In this document: positions 1 through 10,765 of the stretch, piece after piece
How positions within the stretch are numbered: the first letter of the stretch is position 1
Layout of the letters: each line of letters starts with the position of its first letter
DNA from: Saussurea involucrata
Lineage: Eukaryota > Streptophyta > Magnoliopsida > Asterales > Asteraceae
DNA length: 64,000 bases
Reading direction: 5' to 3'
Assembly: GCA_033807775.1 (NCBI GenBank)
Contig: CM066326.1
Coordinates: 93,598,873 to 93,662,872, forward strand
The notes under the pieces: model-generated
What the model was told of the DNA's origin: nothing
The model's database searches: none
What the model saw: the letters and a program-made list of their open reading frames with translations, nothing else
Position numbers and translations under genes: made by a program

Positions 1-890
1 TTGCAACTAGTTTTCTTTTGTTAACAAGTAACCTTAAGTTTTCTTTTGTTAACCATGGATGTCTAGACATGCTTGCATGTACCTCGACTAAGCACACACA
101 AATATAACTTAATTAAACTAAGAGTTACTAAAAATAATTACGAATGATAGGTACACACAAGAACGACTCAATCAAGTCCAGAGACATGGATAGTACTTAA
201 CCAAAATGTTCATCCGATCATCCTTTCACATCATCATCCGACGATGAAATCACATTAGATCTTAGGTTCTCTATTGCACTTTCTAGATAGGGTTAACGAG
301 GTAGAGCTTAAACCAATTGCGTTCGTGAGATTTTCCAAACCGGTTACAAGCATTTGTTATGTTCAGTATTTCCAAAATCGTACGAGCATGGTGTTTTTTG
401 GGGAAATTGACTCAAATAAACATTTTACCCAAGCAAATCGGTCTCCTAGTCATTCATCTCCCATTTTTACCAAAAATGTCGCTACATTCGCAATATAAAG
501 GTCCGTAATTGCGGATTTAGCTCAAAAACACAAACAAAAAATACGAATCTGATCGATTTTCGTTTAAAAAATTACATGTTTTAGAAGTTTAACTCACGTT
601 ACGGATGTTCATTATTTCAAAAGGGATTATGCATGAAAACGTTTTGGATACGTGCTAGAGGTCAAGCACCAAGGACGCTGATAGTGACATGCGAAGATGC
701 ATAGAACCAATACATGTGTTGTGAGTGTACATATGTACTGAATATGCTCAGATATTTTACTGGTACGTGCTACAGTTATTATATTTGGTAGTTTCAGATG
801 TAATGGAGCGACCCCACACCGTGTTGATTTAGATTTGAGATCTCACAAGTTCGGTTAGTTTTATGTTGCATTCGTACAAAGTTTAGTTAC
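1..890. other. Intergenic, downstream of the aldo-keto reductase gene
   Basis: No coding region is supported here. A 16-base direct repeat (gttttcttttgttaac) occurs twice in the first 50 bases. From about 400 the sequence matches one arm of the GGGAAATTGACTC-type MITE found complete at 5382-5866, so this is probably a partial copy. The 3' UTR of the minus-strand gene must run into the right part of this stretch, but I see no clear polyadenylation signal. Confidence 0.5.
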
Positions 891-3800
891 TCAGGAGCAA
901 GGATTGGGAAACCTTGAATGAACCTCATCTATGTCCGCAATGATTTCAGGGCTAAGCTTGATATCACATGCACTAACAACTTGTTCAAGTTGCCATAATT
1001 TTGTAGCTCCAAAAATGGTGCTGCTCACAAGAGGGTGTCTCAAAACAAAGCCTGCCCACAATTCCCACAAACAAGTTAACAAACCAAAACCATCAAGAAA
1101 GGTGCATATATATATAGGCAAAGGATTGTGTGAGAAGCTGAAGTTAACGTGAGAAGTGGATCTGAACTGTTGATCACTTTTAACCAAATGCCCTCACATG
1201 AATTGCGGCTTAGAAGGGAATTGATCCGGTGCATCTCATCCTAATGTGCGTCCATTTCTCATCCAACGGTTGATAATCACTTCTTCGTTAACTTCAACTT
1301 CTCACCGGAACCCAACGGTTGATAACTTGTTTAGTGAAAACAAGTTTAAAGTAGAAGCACAACTGCTTAGACATTTCTTCTCATATCATATAAATAGAAC
1401 CCAAGAAAATGAAGATGCTAAATGACCAACATAAATTATTTCCTCTTTTTCAGATTTTCAATATTGCATTTTAATATTTTTCCAAGAAACCAAGAAACTT
1501 TAAATACCGAAGCAACAAATATACGGAAGGCGGAGGGTGAAGAGAATACCAATTGCAAGAGATACCGGATGGATGCCATAACGTTCTGCAATGGAAACGT
1601 ATGCCTGCAGAAATTTCGTTTCAGAAAATGTAGTTAGAACATATTCATGATTGTTTGAGGAACAATAAGGGTGCGTTTGGTTTGACGGAAATGTTTTTGA
1701 GGGATTCGGATTTCGTGGATGGATTTGGAATGGAATTAAATACCATTCTTTATATATAATGTATAAAAAAACAAATTATAATAATTATATATATAATTAA
1801 ATTATCTTCTATTAATTGATTACAACACGAATGTTTTTAACATATTTTAAAACATTATTACAAACAAATTCAATGAAATCCTGAGAAATACCCCCTACCC
1901 CCATGGGATTTCTAAATCTAATGTTTGTGGGATATCCAGGGTTCTCAATTCTATACTTCACTTTAAACCAAATGCAGGATTGGAATGGAATCCAATTCCA
2001 ACTCCCACCAAATCCCGCAAACCAAAAGGGCCGTAAGGATCATCGGCATGAATGAAACTAAAGCATTCAAGGGGCTGTTTGTTTACCTCTTAATAGTTCC
2101 ATTAAGAGGCAACCTCTGAATCGTTAAGAGGTGAATCTTGTTTGGCTTAAAAAGTCTTGTCTCTTAATGGTTTTAAAACCCTCTGAATGATTTTGTTTAT
2201 TGGCCATCCCTTAACCATTCAGCACCCTAATTTCATTCTAAACAATTACCAAACAACCATATTTCATTTTACACTATATCATAAGAGCCTCTTAATCATT
2301 CTGACCACTTAATCATTCTGCACCAAACCATTCACCAACTGCCAAACAACCCCTAAGTGAAAGATAGAATAACACTCATGGTCACAAGGGAATGCAAGTT
2401 ACACGCATATAGTATAAACCAGACCAAACACACCCAGTATGTCCTACTCGGAAGTAGAGATGGCCAAAAATCGGTCTAGGGTTGGGCCGAGATCAAATCG
2501 ATCCCGGACTCCCAGTCCCAAATAGTGATCTAGTAACCGCCTAACCGGTCCCGGTCTTGACCTAAATACGAAGGCCCGGTTAAGCTTTTTAAGGCCCGGT
2601 TATGAGAACCTGTTCCGGTCTCGGGTCGGGCCCATTTGGCCATCTCTACTCAGAAGTAAGGTCCCCGCCCCCCGGGGTGGTGTACGCAAACCTGGCCTCT
2701 ACCCAAATAATAAGAGTGACTATTTCCTGAAGACCCTTTTCGAGAAAGTGTTTTTAAACAAATTTTGGTGAAGAACCGAGCGCTTCAAAAACTTTGGAGG
2801 AAAAACAAAAGAATCGTGGACCTCCGGACCAAACCTAGAAAACCCATGAGCAATAAAACAGGTTCCACAAGTATAAAAAGCAAAGATAAATACAGGAACA
2901 ATACTACAAACTAAACATCTCTCTATCTATCTTAAGGATTTGATATCCTAAAATGAAACGAATTCATGATGTTAGAAAGTATCAAAAAGATTAAATAAAG
3001 CGTGAACAGATTGACGTGAATTTAGCAAGGTAAGAGATTGGACATACTTTAGTAGCTTCTCTAATGTTGGTGTTAGATAGGTTGTATCTGGATTCCCCTT
3101 CGGAATACCTGCCTTTGAAAAGATTCAAGCGAGCATCATGTGCACCACCATCATGTAACAGATACTTTCCAGAAAGCACACCCATTGCCAGAGGGCTATA
3201 AGCCAATAAGCTAACCCTAAAAGTTATCATAAAAGACCATATGGCAAAAAAGATGGGTAAAAATAGAGTCTATATATGTGAATCTAAGATTAATCTGTGA
3301 ATCAACTAAATTGTTCATATGTGAATGGCTTAAAATAGTTCATATGTGATAAGTTAAATAGTTCATATGTGAATCACACAACGTATGTTGTTACAACGGT
3401 CAAAATACAAAATATCGGTCAGGACCGATATTTGAAATAGCGGATATATCGGTCCAAAAATATCAGTTCATATGATATTATTTAAAATTATATAGAGGCC
3501 CACTATTTTGTAAACTTTTTTTCGTGTAAACTTTGGATTTCATAGGTTTTCTTGATGGAATTGTTTCATGAAATTGTTTATTTTGATGAAATTGTTTCAT
3601 ATATTTGTGTTTTTTTATGTAGTTTCATATTTTTTTTTTCATTCCTATGAAACTGTTTCATATATATTCTCAGTTTGATGAAACTTTTTCGTTTTTACAT
3701 AAAAAACACAAATATATGAAACAATTTCATCAAGAAATGATTGATCTGAAACACTTTCATCAAAATAAACAATTTCATGAAACAATTTCATCAAGAAACC

Positions 3801-6800
3801 CTATGAAATCCAAAGTTTACACACATTTAGAGGTTTACAAATTATTATCCCTCAAATTATATATATATATATATGCATCCATAAACATATCATATGCATT
3901 AAGTAAAAATATAGTTTCAACATCAAATCATCAACTTAAACAAGTTTCACAAAACAAAATAGGAAAAATGTTCATAAACGAGCTAACCGCAAGCAATAGG
4001 TTCGGTGGCTGTGAAGAAGGCGTCGACCGATACGTAGAACCGTAGAAGAGAACGATGGAAAAATGGAAACCTAACTTAGACTAGTTGACTATCATTAAAA
4101 AAAAGCCCAAGTAAATATATAAAAGCCCAATAATCATTAAAAAAGGTCCCAAAAAAACCCATCTCCAAAATATCGGTATTGCACACCGATATTTGTCAAA
4201 AAAATCGCTGCAATATTGGCAAATATCACCGATATTATCAGAGCCGATTTTTGACCGATACTTTACCACCGATATTTCCTCGAGGTCCGATATCCAATAT
4301 ATCGCCGATATTAACAGCATAGATCACAACTCACAAGGGTTCACATATGCACATATAGTTCATATGTGAATCACAGGGATGAGATCGAGAGAGAACCCTA
4401 AAAAATAAAAGAACCGAAGAACTCATTTAAACCGTTAGATTGGGATGATCCAAAGGATGAGATTAAAATGGTGGTTATAACCACCTTTTCCAAAAATATA
4501 AATACATTTCCTCCTAATTTTTAAAACCGAAAATCAACGAAAACAACAAGAATTGGAGCGAAACAAATTACACCAAAAAAATAATCACATTAATATCTTT
4601 AATTTGACATCCATTTTGATATACTTTTTCATCCGTTTTTTCTTGGTTCTCCGGTTCTTTTATTTTTAGGATTCTCCCTTGATCTTTTCCCGTGAATCAC
4701 ACGAATTCATATATGCACATATACCATCTATTTGTAAAATTTACAAAACTACCCCTTTATCTTCCGCATAATTGTTACCATGTAGGCTTCAGATGATGAA
4801 GTATTAAAGATTTGAAGTTAAAGTAACCGCTAGAAAAATACGAATACCTCTCCAAATGACAACACTCCGCCAACCCTGAATCAAAATTTCGGCAGAGCAA
4901 GTTGTACGAGTTCTACAAGATCGATAAAAGATTATGCAAATAGTCTCATCAGGCATGCATTCATGCATTATTATTTCAAACAAAAATCAAGTGATACAGC
5001 ACCTGAACAGATGCTATCCTTGGATAGGTGGAGTTATTTTCCGCAGCTTGTAAGAACTTCATGACCCCATATGGTGTTTCGTTACTTACACCAATGAATC
5101 TGATCTACATAAATTTTCACCTCCTATCATTACGTAATGTTGATTTAGCATATAAATGAGTACTAAGAGCATCTCCATAATTTCTCTAAAATGGAGAGGC
5201 AAAAGTCAACTCCAAAAATATTGCATTCAACTCCAACAGTTTCTCCATTTCGGAGATTCCAACACTAATTATTGAAAAGATTCAATAATAATAATAACCA
5301 AAAATTTGCATTCAACTTAACAGTTTCTCCATTTCGTAGATTGAAACATTACTTATTGAAAAGATTCAATAATAATAAAAAGGGAAATTGACTCAAATAA
5401 CCAAAGTACACAAGTAAATTGGTCTCCTAGTCAACAATTGTGGCCACTGAGGTTTAATCAGGGTTGATGTCTTACTGCCATAATTTGCCTAGGGATTAGT
5501 CTAGGCATAACCTAGGACACCCTTCCAAAAAAAAGGTTGTCTCCTAGCCATTTATCTCCCATTTTTACCAAAATGACACTAATATATAGGTCCGTACTTG
5601 TGGACCTAGCTTAAAAACACACAAAAAAAAAACGATTCTGATCGATTTTCCTTTAAAAAAATGAGGACTTGGGTCCGCAATTGCAGATTTGGGTCGAATT
5701 CTTCGTAAAGGAAAATCGATCAGATTCGTACTTTTTGTGTTTTTGAGTTCGGTCCGCAATTACGGACCTATATATTGCAGAAGTAGTGACATTTATGCAA
5801 AACCTGGAGAGAAATGACCAGGAGACCAATTTTAGTTGGTAGAATGGCTATTTGAGTCAATTTCCCTAATAAAAACTCTCTCTCTCTTCCTCCATTTGAT
5901 TTTATCCGTAGGTTGAGGAGTTTTTTCTTGGGTAGAACAAAAACGCCATTCTCTCTCCCTCCCTCCATTTAATTTTGGAGGATTCTGCAAATTTATAGAA
6001 ATTTAACCTCTCCCTCCCTCCCTCCATTTAATTTTGGAGGATTCTGCAAATTTGTAGAAATTTAACCTCTCTCTCCTACTTTCTCCATTACGGAGAGGTT
6101 ATTTTAGCAAAAAAAGAGCGTAAAAAATCCAAAATCTTTTTTTCCCTCCATTTTGGAGGGAGCTGTTGGAGATGCTCTAAGGGTGACTCGATAATATGAT
6201 TACCAACCTTACCAGCATCAACTGCTCTTCCTAGAGCATCAAGTTGTTCATCGAAACTAATAGGACTATATTGTCTCACAGGATGATAATCAGTTTCTCC
6301 AAACATTGGAACGTAGCTGCAAGAAAAATCCAGGAAACAATTTGGACGAAGAAAATGTTAGGAACCATGTGAGACTGTTCTACTGCTCATACTGAACTTG
6401 ATATAAGTGAAGTTAAATTAAAGGGACAATATACAAACCGATCAGGCCAGTGGACTTGGTAAAGATCAATATAATCAGTCTGTAGTCGCAGCAAACTGCA
6501 TCAGTTCTCCAATATACAAAAAGCACCCATGAATCCGTTACATCAACTGAAAAGTTACCAAGGCATGTATACGCACCTCATACTATTAGTGCACAAAAAA
6601 TCCACTACAATTGAGGTAATCAAGATAGTATGCAGCGAGTTACTACTTGCAGAGTCTAAAAGTATCTCAGGGGCTGTTTGGTTGGTTTTCCATTAAGTCT
6701 TGTATGGATAAAGTTGTCTGTGTGGATTAATCTCTGTATAGATTGAAAGGGTTTTTGTTTGGGAGGGTTTTTCATAGATAGAAGGGGCACGTTCTTTAAT

Positions 6801-9041
6801 TGGAAGGGACAGGTTTGGAAAAAACTTGGCTTTTTGCATAAAGCTCCCTCCTAAAGTCCTACTGAATAAGCCACTTTCTATATCATTAAGCCACTACCAA
6901 ACAATCACATATAGCTAACCGAATAAGTTGAGTCCCATTAAGCTCATTAAGATGCTAACAAACGGGCCCTCAGACATGTTTAAATATACAGTGGTTGCCA
7001 ATCAACTTTAATTCTGCACCAAAAATCATAAACACGTAGCACGAACCACATGTTTTCCTCACAATATGAGAATTATTCAAGTGATAAGAGGCAACACTTA
7101 AAAAGTTATCTTGGCCAAGTATACCATCAACTCAAAATGTCCCTACAACCGAACTAAAATAAAAATAAAAATAAAAATAAAACAAAAACCGGAAAAAAAA
7201 GAACGGAGAAGTGAAAACTATGTATCACAATCATATTAGAGTATATAAGTTTAAAAGCATGCTTAGATGGCCAAACAAATGTAGAATCAATCTCTCATGA
7301 GTCATCAAAAACAACGGGCAAAACTCATATTTGATATTTTAGAAGCTGCGTGACCAAACAAATGCCCCATAACCCCCATTAACATATAAATGCAAGCACT
7401 GTAACAAGTATTTTTATAAATAAGTATAGTTAGTCAGTAACAGATTATGCACAAATGTAACCTAACCTATTGTCGATAGCCTCCTTTATGTTTCTACTAT
7501 CCAAACTTGTTGGGCCGCCTCGAATCCATGTCATCTGCCCAGAAGGGCCACTAACCTGCAAAAATCAGAAACAACCAAAGCAATTTATTTTCAAATCAGC
7601 AAGTAATTTCTGTTGGAGTCCAACTACGGGTAGACTTGAACCATTTCTCCTCTCAGTATAGTTGAAACCTTTTTTCTCTCCTCAAGGGCTCTTTTGGAGA
7701 GTAATCCAATGAAGTTCCACATATTCTCACGTGGTTTCAGAGCCAAGGTAGGGACTCGATACTCAGGGGCAATCTATGCCCATCTAGCCCCCTCTCGACA
7801 CTCTCGAAAAACTTGTACCCTTCTAGCCTCCGTTGGAGGGGGCATGTTGGAGTCCACATCGGCTAGACTTGAACCATTTTTCCACCATATATAGTCAGAA
7901 CCTTTTTTTTGGAGTATATAATATTTATATACGGCAAATGCAACAAATGAACTCACACGCCCTCCTCACCTTTGGTGAGGTTTGAACCCCTGACCTCCTA
8001 GGAGGCCAACGGCTCAGATACCGCTAGGCCAAAGGCCCTTTTGGTTATATAGTCGGAACCTTCCTTCTCTCCTTTTGAAGATTAATCTGTTTCAACAAGC
8101 ACACTCTTCCTATACCTAGTTGGCTAGTTGAGCCCTAAAACAGCTTTGTCAAATTCATACCAAAAAACCAGTTCCCTACAAAACTTATTCATAGGCAAAC
8201 AAACGAAGGATCATGTTAGAAGTTGAGGTTAAAAGCATGAGAAGTGGATCTGAAACGTTGATCACTTTTAATCAAATGCCCTCCCATGAATTGCGTCTTA
8301 GAAGGTGCATTGCGGTACATCTAATCTCGGTGCATCGAGGTACATCTTATCTCGGTGCATCTCATCCTGATGTGTGCCCATTTCTCATCCAACGATTGAT
8401 CACGCTTCTCACGTTAACCTCAACTAGTCAACTTCTCACTGGAACCGACCCTAGGCAAACTAGTATCACATTTCCTTCTATGACACAAATTAATTAACTA
8501 AACCTAAGAGCAATGAACATACCGTATTCATACCGTTGTTCTGCAGGAATGAATAGGAGGCCAAAAAAAATAAAAAAACCTTAGTGGCAAATACAACACG
8601 ATCGCGAGGTATTCTTCTCTCCCTAAGCCACCGGCCAAAGTATTCTTCACTCCGTCCTTGTGTTTCTGCACGCTGTGGCACCGGGTACCTGCAAGTTCAC
8701 ACAACAAAAGTAGAATCATTCAATAAAAATCAATCAAGTAAACGAATACACTTATACAACACACGAAAGAAAGAAAGAAACATTAAAAAAACAGATTACA
8801 TTTCAGCGGAATCGAAGAAATTGATTCCGGAATCGAATGCTTTGTCCATGAGTTTGAAGGACTGAGACAACGAACTTTGCTCACCAAATGTCATCGTCCC
8901 TGTTATCGAAACAAAAACAACAGAGATTTGAGTCAATTGGTAGTCCATAGAAGTGAAAAATTGCAGAGAAAGTAGAAGATAACCTAAGCAGAGCTTTGAA
9001 ACAAGGAGATTTGAAGCTAGATTCGAAAGAGGGACCGCCAT
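891..9041 (-). CDS. Tas-like aldo-keto reductase (NADPH-dependent oxidoreductase), 11 exons
   Basis: Exons, in coding order on the minus strand: 8984-9041, 8800-8899, 8580-8688, 7467-7555, 6439-6495, 6208-6316, 5003-5104, 4848-4912, 3048-3216, 1550-1604, 891-1051. Every intron is GT-AG, the phases fit, and the spliced CDS is 1,074 nt (357 codons plus stop). The product resembles bacterial Tas and plant Tas-like aldo-keto reductases: a (beta/alpha)8-barrel enzyme reducing carbonyls with NADPH. The family tetrad is present: Asp49 and Tyr54 (FFDSAEMY, the Tyr in exon 3), Lys89 (FATK) and His134 (QVHWPD). GVSNE and the C-terminal FGATK nucleotide-binding segment are also present. The start was chosen because MAVPLSN aligns a few residues before the LGTMTFGEQ strand, as in Tas; a longer frame upstream would run through the tRNA gene. 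There is no long transit peptide, so plastid targeting is unsupported. Introns 3, 4, 6, 8 and 9 are enlarged by transposons. The substrate is unknown. Confidence 0.93.
1131..1312. repeat. MITE (GAAGTT/TTCTCACCGGAACC family), intron 10
   Basis: The element has imperfect terminal inversions around GTGAGAAG...CTTCTCACCGGAACCC. The same family recurs in intron 3 at about 8213-8448 and, inverted, at about 21688-21905, so this is a dispersed repeat. Ends are approximate. Confidence 0.6.
1669..2033. mobile_element. Tourist-like MITE, intron 9
   Basis: The ends are GGGTGCGTTTGGTTTG and CAAACCAAAAGGGCCG, flanked on both sides by taa. A 3-bp TWA duplication with GC-rich ends is typical of PIF/Harbinger-derived MITEs. 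There is no coding capacity. Confidence 0.7.
2071..2353. mobile_element. Tourist-like MITE (GGGGCTGTTTGTTTACC family), intron 9
   Basis: The ends are GGGGCTGTTTGTTTACCTC and GCCAAACAACCCC, flanked by caa/taa. A second, inverted copy lies at 19475-20076 next to the VAPYRIN-like gene. The element is rich in CTCTTAATNATTC motifs. Confidence 0.7.
2455..2648. mobile_element. Short non-autonomous hAT element, intron 9
   Basis: The terminal inverted repeats are TAGAGATGGCCAAA and TTTGGCCATCTCTA. The 8-bp flanks ctcggaag and ctcagaag form a target duplication with one later change. The GGGCCGGG-type interior matches the hAT family that is larger at 49975-59320. Confidence 0.8.
2659..2745 (+). repeat. 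Possible truncated tRNA-derived SINE, intron 9
   Basis: The stretch GGGGTGGTGTACGCAAACCT...GACTATTTCC resembles the 3' part of a dispersed plant SINE family. No clear tail or target duplication is visible. Confidence 0.35.
3358..4378. repeat. Large inverted-repeat insertion in intron 8
   Basis: The region lies between two copies of a direct repeat (agttcatatgtgaatcaca) at about 3358 and 4356. It contains many TATCGGT/ACCGATA motifs near both ends and a large central palindrome at about 3513-3830, whose arms repeat GATGAAATTGTTTCAT in opposite orientation. It has no coding capacity and looks like a fold-back element inside the aldo-keto reductase pre-mRNA. Confidence 0.6.
5382..5866. mobile_element. 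Mutator-type MITE (GGGAAATTGACTCAAATA ends), intron 6
   Basis: Terminal inverted repeats GGGAAATTGACTCAAATA and TATTTGAGTCAATTTCCC are flanked by a perfect 9-bp duplication, taataaaaa (5373-5381 and 5867-5875), the hallmark length for Mutator-like elements. The interior is itself a palindrome around GATCGATTTTCC. Confidence 0.82.
5435..5534 (+). mobile_element. 5'-truncated SINE inside the Mutator-type MITE
   Basis: This is the 3' part of the SINE family seen at 17012-17190 and 20813-21003 (GTGGCCACTGA... ending in A8). The tRNA-like head is missing. Near-identical flanks, ttggtctcctag and ttgtctcctag, suggest a target duplication. Confidence 0.7.
5950..6069. repeat. Two-copy tandem repeat, unit about 60 bp
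   Basis: The segment with CCCTCCCTCCATTTAATTTT and GGAGGATTCTGCAAATTT is present twice in a row with about one substitution. It lies within the outer MITE of intron 6. Confidence 0.8.
6670..6969. mobile_element. Tourist-like MITE, intron 4
   Basis: The ends GGGGCTGTTTGGTTGG and CAAACGGGCCC are flanked by a 3-bp tca duplication. A diverged relative lies at 60558-60856, also flanked by tca. Confidence 0.7.
7611..8097 (+). mobile_element. TRIM retrotransposon (TGTTGGAGTCC LTRs), intron 3
   Basis: A first short LTR starts TGTTGGAGTCC at 7611. A primer-site-like TGGTTTCAGAGC follows it near 7731, and a purine-rich GTTGGAGGGGGCA precedes the second LTR copy (TGTTGGAGTCCACATCGG) near 7849. The second LTR is split by a SINE (7905-8044) and ends near 8097. 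There is no coding capacity. A second copy lies at 22366-22837. I could not find a clean 5-bp target duplication. Confidence 0.65.
7905..8044 (-). mobile_element. tRNA-derived SINE inserted in the TRIM LTR
   Basis: On the minus strand it has an A-box-like TGGCCTAGCGGT and a B-box-like GGTTCAAACC near the 5' end, and finishes in an A-run. Flanks tatagtcagaacctt and tatagtcggaacctt are the duplicated target with one change. Confidence 0.78.
8213..8448. repeat. MITE (same family as 1131-1312), intron 3
   Basis: It shares long blocks with the intron 10 copy (GATCACTTTTAA, AAATGCCCTC, TTCTCATCCAACG). Ends are approximate. A short internal segment, TCTCGGTGCATC, is repeated. Confidence 0.6.
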
Positions 9042-9132
9042 TGTAACCGAATTCGAGCAAAATTGGAATGCAGTTTTGGATTTGGATGATATAAAGCTCG
9101 TAAGCATAAAAAAGAAATAAGAATTAAAAGTG

Positions 9133-9136
9133 AAAA
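9133..9136 (-). terminator. RNA polymerase III terminator of tRNA-Ala
   Basis: A run of four T on the minus strand directly follows the discriminator base, the usual minimal Pol III stop signal. It lies inside the short region that must also hold the promoter or 5' leader of the aldo-keto reductase gene. Confidence 0.8.
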
Positions 9137-9209
9137 TGGAGATGCAGGGGATCGAACCCTGTACCTCTCGCATGCAAAGCGAGCGCTCTACCATTTGAGC
9201 TACATCCCC
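9137..9209 (-). tRNA. tRNA-Ala (anticodon TGC)
   Basis: Read on the minus strand, the 73-base sequence folds as a cloverleaf. The acceptor stem is GGGGATG/CATCTCC with discriminator A. The D-arm/A box is TAGCTCAAATGGTAGAGCG. The anticodon stem is CTCGC/GCGAG around the loop TTTGCAT (anticodon TGC), and the T-arm/B box is GGTTCGATCCC. There is no intron, and CCA is not encoded. The sequence is of the cytosolic plant tRNA-Ala type. It lies 95 bp upstream of the aldo-keto reductase start codon on the same strand. Confidence 0.96.
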
Positions 9210-9299
9210 GATTGATTATTCTAGATTTATAATCATATAAGAAATTTCCAATATTTTAACATTTTTTTAAACAAAGTTTTTTCTCCCGATGGTTTGTTA
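9210..9299. promoter_or_regulatory. 5' flank of tRNA-Ala; AT-rich
   Basis: Short AT-rich sequence upstream of the tRNA. Because the tRNA sits 95 bp from the aldo-keto reductase start, more distant promoter elements of that gene could also lie here. No TATA box is assigned. Confidence 0.3.
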
Positions 9300-9656
9300 G
9301 GGTGCCTTTGTTACAAAGAACAGGAAATGATATAACAGAACAATCGTTATTCCATGTTTGACAGAATTTTTATGTGGAATAGACATGAACAAAATGAAAC
9401 ATGCATGTTCCACCCCCACTCCATGAAACAAGGTGGAACAAACTTATGTTTTACCAATATAACCTCAAAATAAAATTTAATTCTCTTCTTAAACATCAAA
9501 TACACGTTATATTTTATATTTTATTCATTCTTTAAATTTTATTTATTGTATTTTATCTGATGTTATCTGTTCTCTTATGTCCAATTTTATCTACCAAACG
9601 TTGAACAACTGTTCTGTTCTGTCATGTTCTATCATACCTGTGTACCAAACGCACCC
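9300..9656. mobile_element. Tourist-like MITE
   Basis: The ends GGGTGCCTTTGTTAC and GTACCAAACGCACCC are flanked by tta on both sides. The interior contains inverted GTTCTGT/ACAGAAC motifs. Non-coding. Confidence 0.72.
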
Positions 9657-9840
9657 TTATTGATAACTTTTTTTTGTCCCTAGATTTTAAAATTTTCCTT
9701 TTTTTTGTCGTTATGGTTTTCATTTCATTTTAATTTTGGTCCCTAAAACTAACAACGTTAGAAAATTACATTAAATTAAGAAGTAATATGGTTTTTTTAA
9801 CATCTTTATTATATATTTCTATCATTGTACAAACTATTAA

Positions 9841-10213
9841 GGGCATCTCCAACAGCTTCCCCAAAATGAGGAAAATGGAGAAAATAGGGATTTTAGGCTA
9901 ATATTGTGCTCCAACAACTTTCCCAAAACTATCCCCAAAATGGTGAAAGTTGGAGAAAGTAGATTTTTTTCTCCAAATATGGAGATCACTCCAAAAATGA
10001 TTATCAAGTGAGATGACCAATAGGAAGCTTTGAAAATAAATATGTAGAGAGAAAAATAATATTTTAATAGATAAATGAAATATTTTAATATTTTAATTAA
10101 TGTTGGATTCTCCAAAATGGGAAAGTTGTTGGAGATGAATGTATATTTTTTGAAGATTTTGGCTTTAGATTCTCTATTTTAGTGAAATTATGAGGAAGCT
10201 GTTGGAGATGCTC
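9841..10213. mobile_element. Tourist-like MITE (GGGCATCTCCAACAGC)
   Basis: The ends GGGCATCTCCAACAGC and GCTGTTGGAGATGCTC are flanked by taa. It belongs to the family seen at 5167-6177 and 26755-60519. Confidence 0.78.
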
Positions 10214-10765
10214 TAAAGTTTTATAAAACATAAATCTACTACATCCCCACTCTTTTCTAGTTTCCTTTACCATTTTCCTCTATTACAAACTAGATGTGTA
10301 TAAAAGATTTCAAATCCTTTCAATTATAAATTCTTCTATAAAATCCAAATTTCTCAAAGCCATTCAATGATTTTAGGGGAAGTGGATTTCTAGAAAATAT
10401 TTGGAATTTGAGATATGTGGATTTGAAATGATTTGCAATCTTTAGTGTGATTTGTAGGATTTAAAATAGGATTGAATTCTATTTTTTATAAATGATTATA
10501 AAAATAAATTTCAAAAGTATAAAAAATCTATCTTTTTATTAACTGATTATTATAAAACCGTTGTTTTTAATATATCTATAATATTATTACATACAAATTT
10601 TACAAAATTCTATAAGATATCAACAACCTCTATAAAATTTCTAAATCTCATATCTATAAGATTTAAAATCAAAACAATCTTTCGAACTAAATATAAATAA
10701 ACTTCACATTTCTTTAAATGTTATCTAATTTTAATAAACCAAATCAATACATACATTTTCAATCA
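10214..10765. other. AT-rich intergenic stretch
   Basis: No coding region, RNA gene or clear element end is visible. The stretch around 10300-10700 repeats forms of ATTTCTATAAAATT/GGATTTGAAAT in both orientations and may be an old MITE. Confidence 0.4.

Larger units (their letters stand above)
5167..6177. mobile_element. Tourist-like MITE (GAGCATCTCC family), intron 6, with nested insertions
   Basis: The ends are GAGCATCTCCA and TGTTGGAGATGCTC, flanked by taa on each side. The element is split by a Mutator-type MITE (5382-5866). Relatives lie at 9841-10213, about 23198-23568 and 26755-60519. Confidence 0.75.

Noticed and set aside
3647..4045. 132-codon open frame in intron 8
   Set aside because: It is made of the fold-back repeat (His/Phe/Lys-rich from TTTCAT repeats) and lies inside an intron on the opposite strand.
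9042..9194. Upstream extension of the aldo-keto reductase frame to 9194
   Set aside because: It would translate through the tRNA-Ala gene. The Tas-type N-terminus is complete from the Met at 9041.
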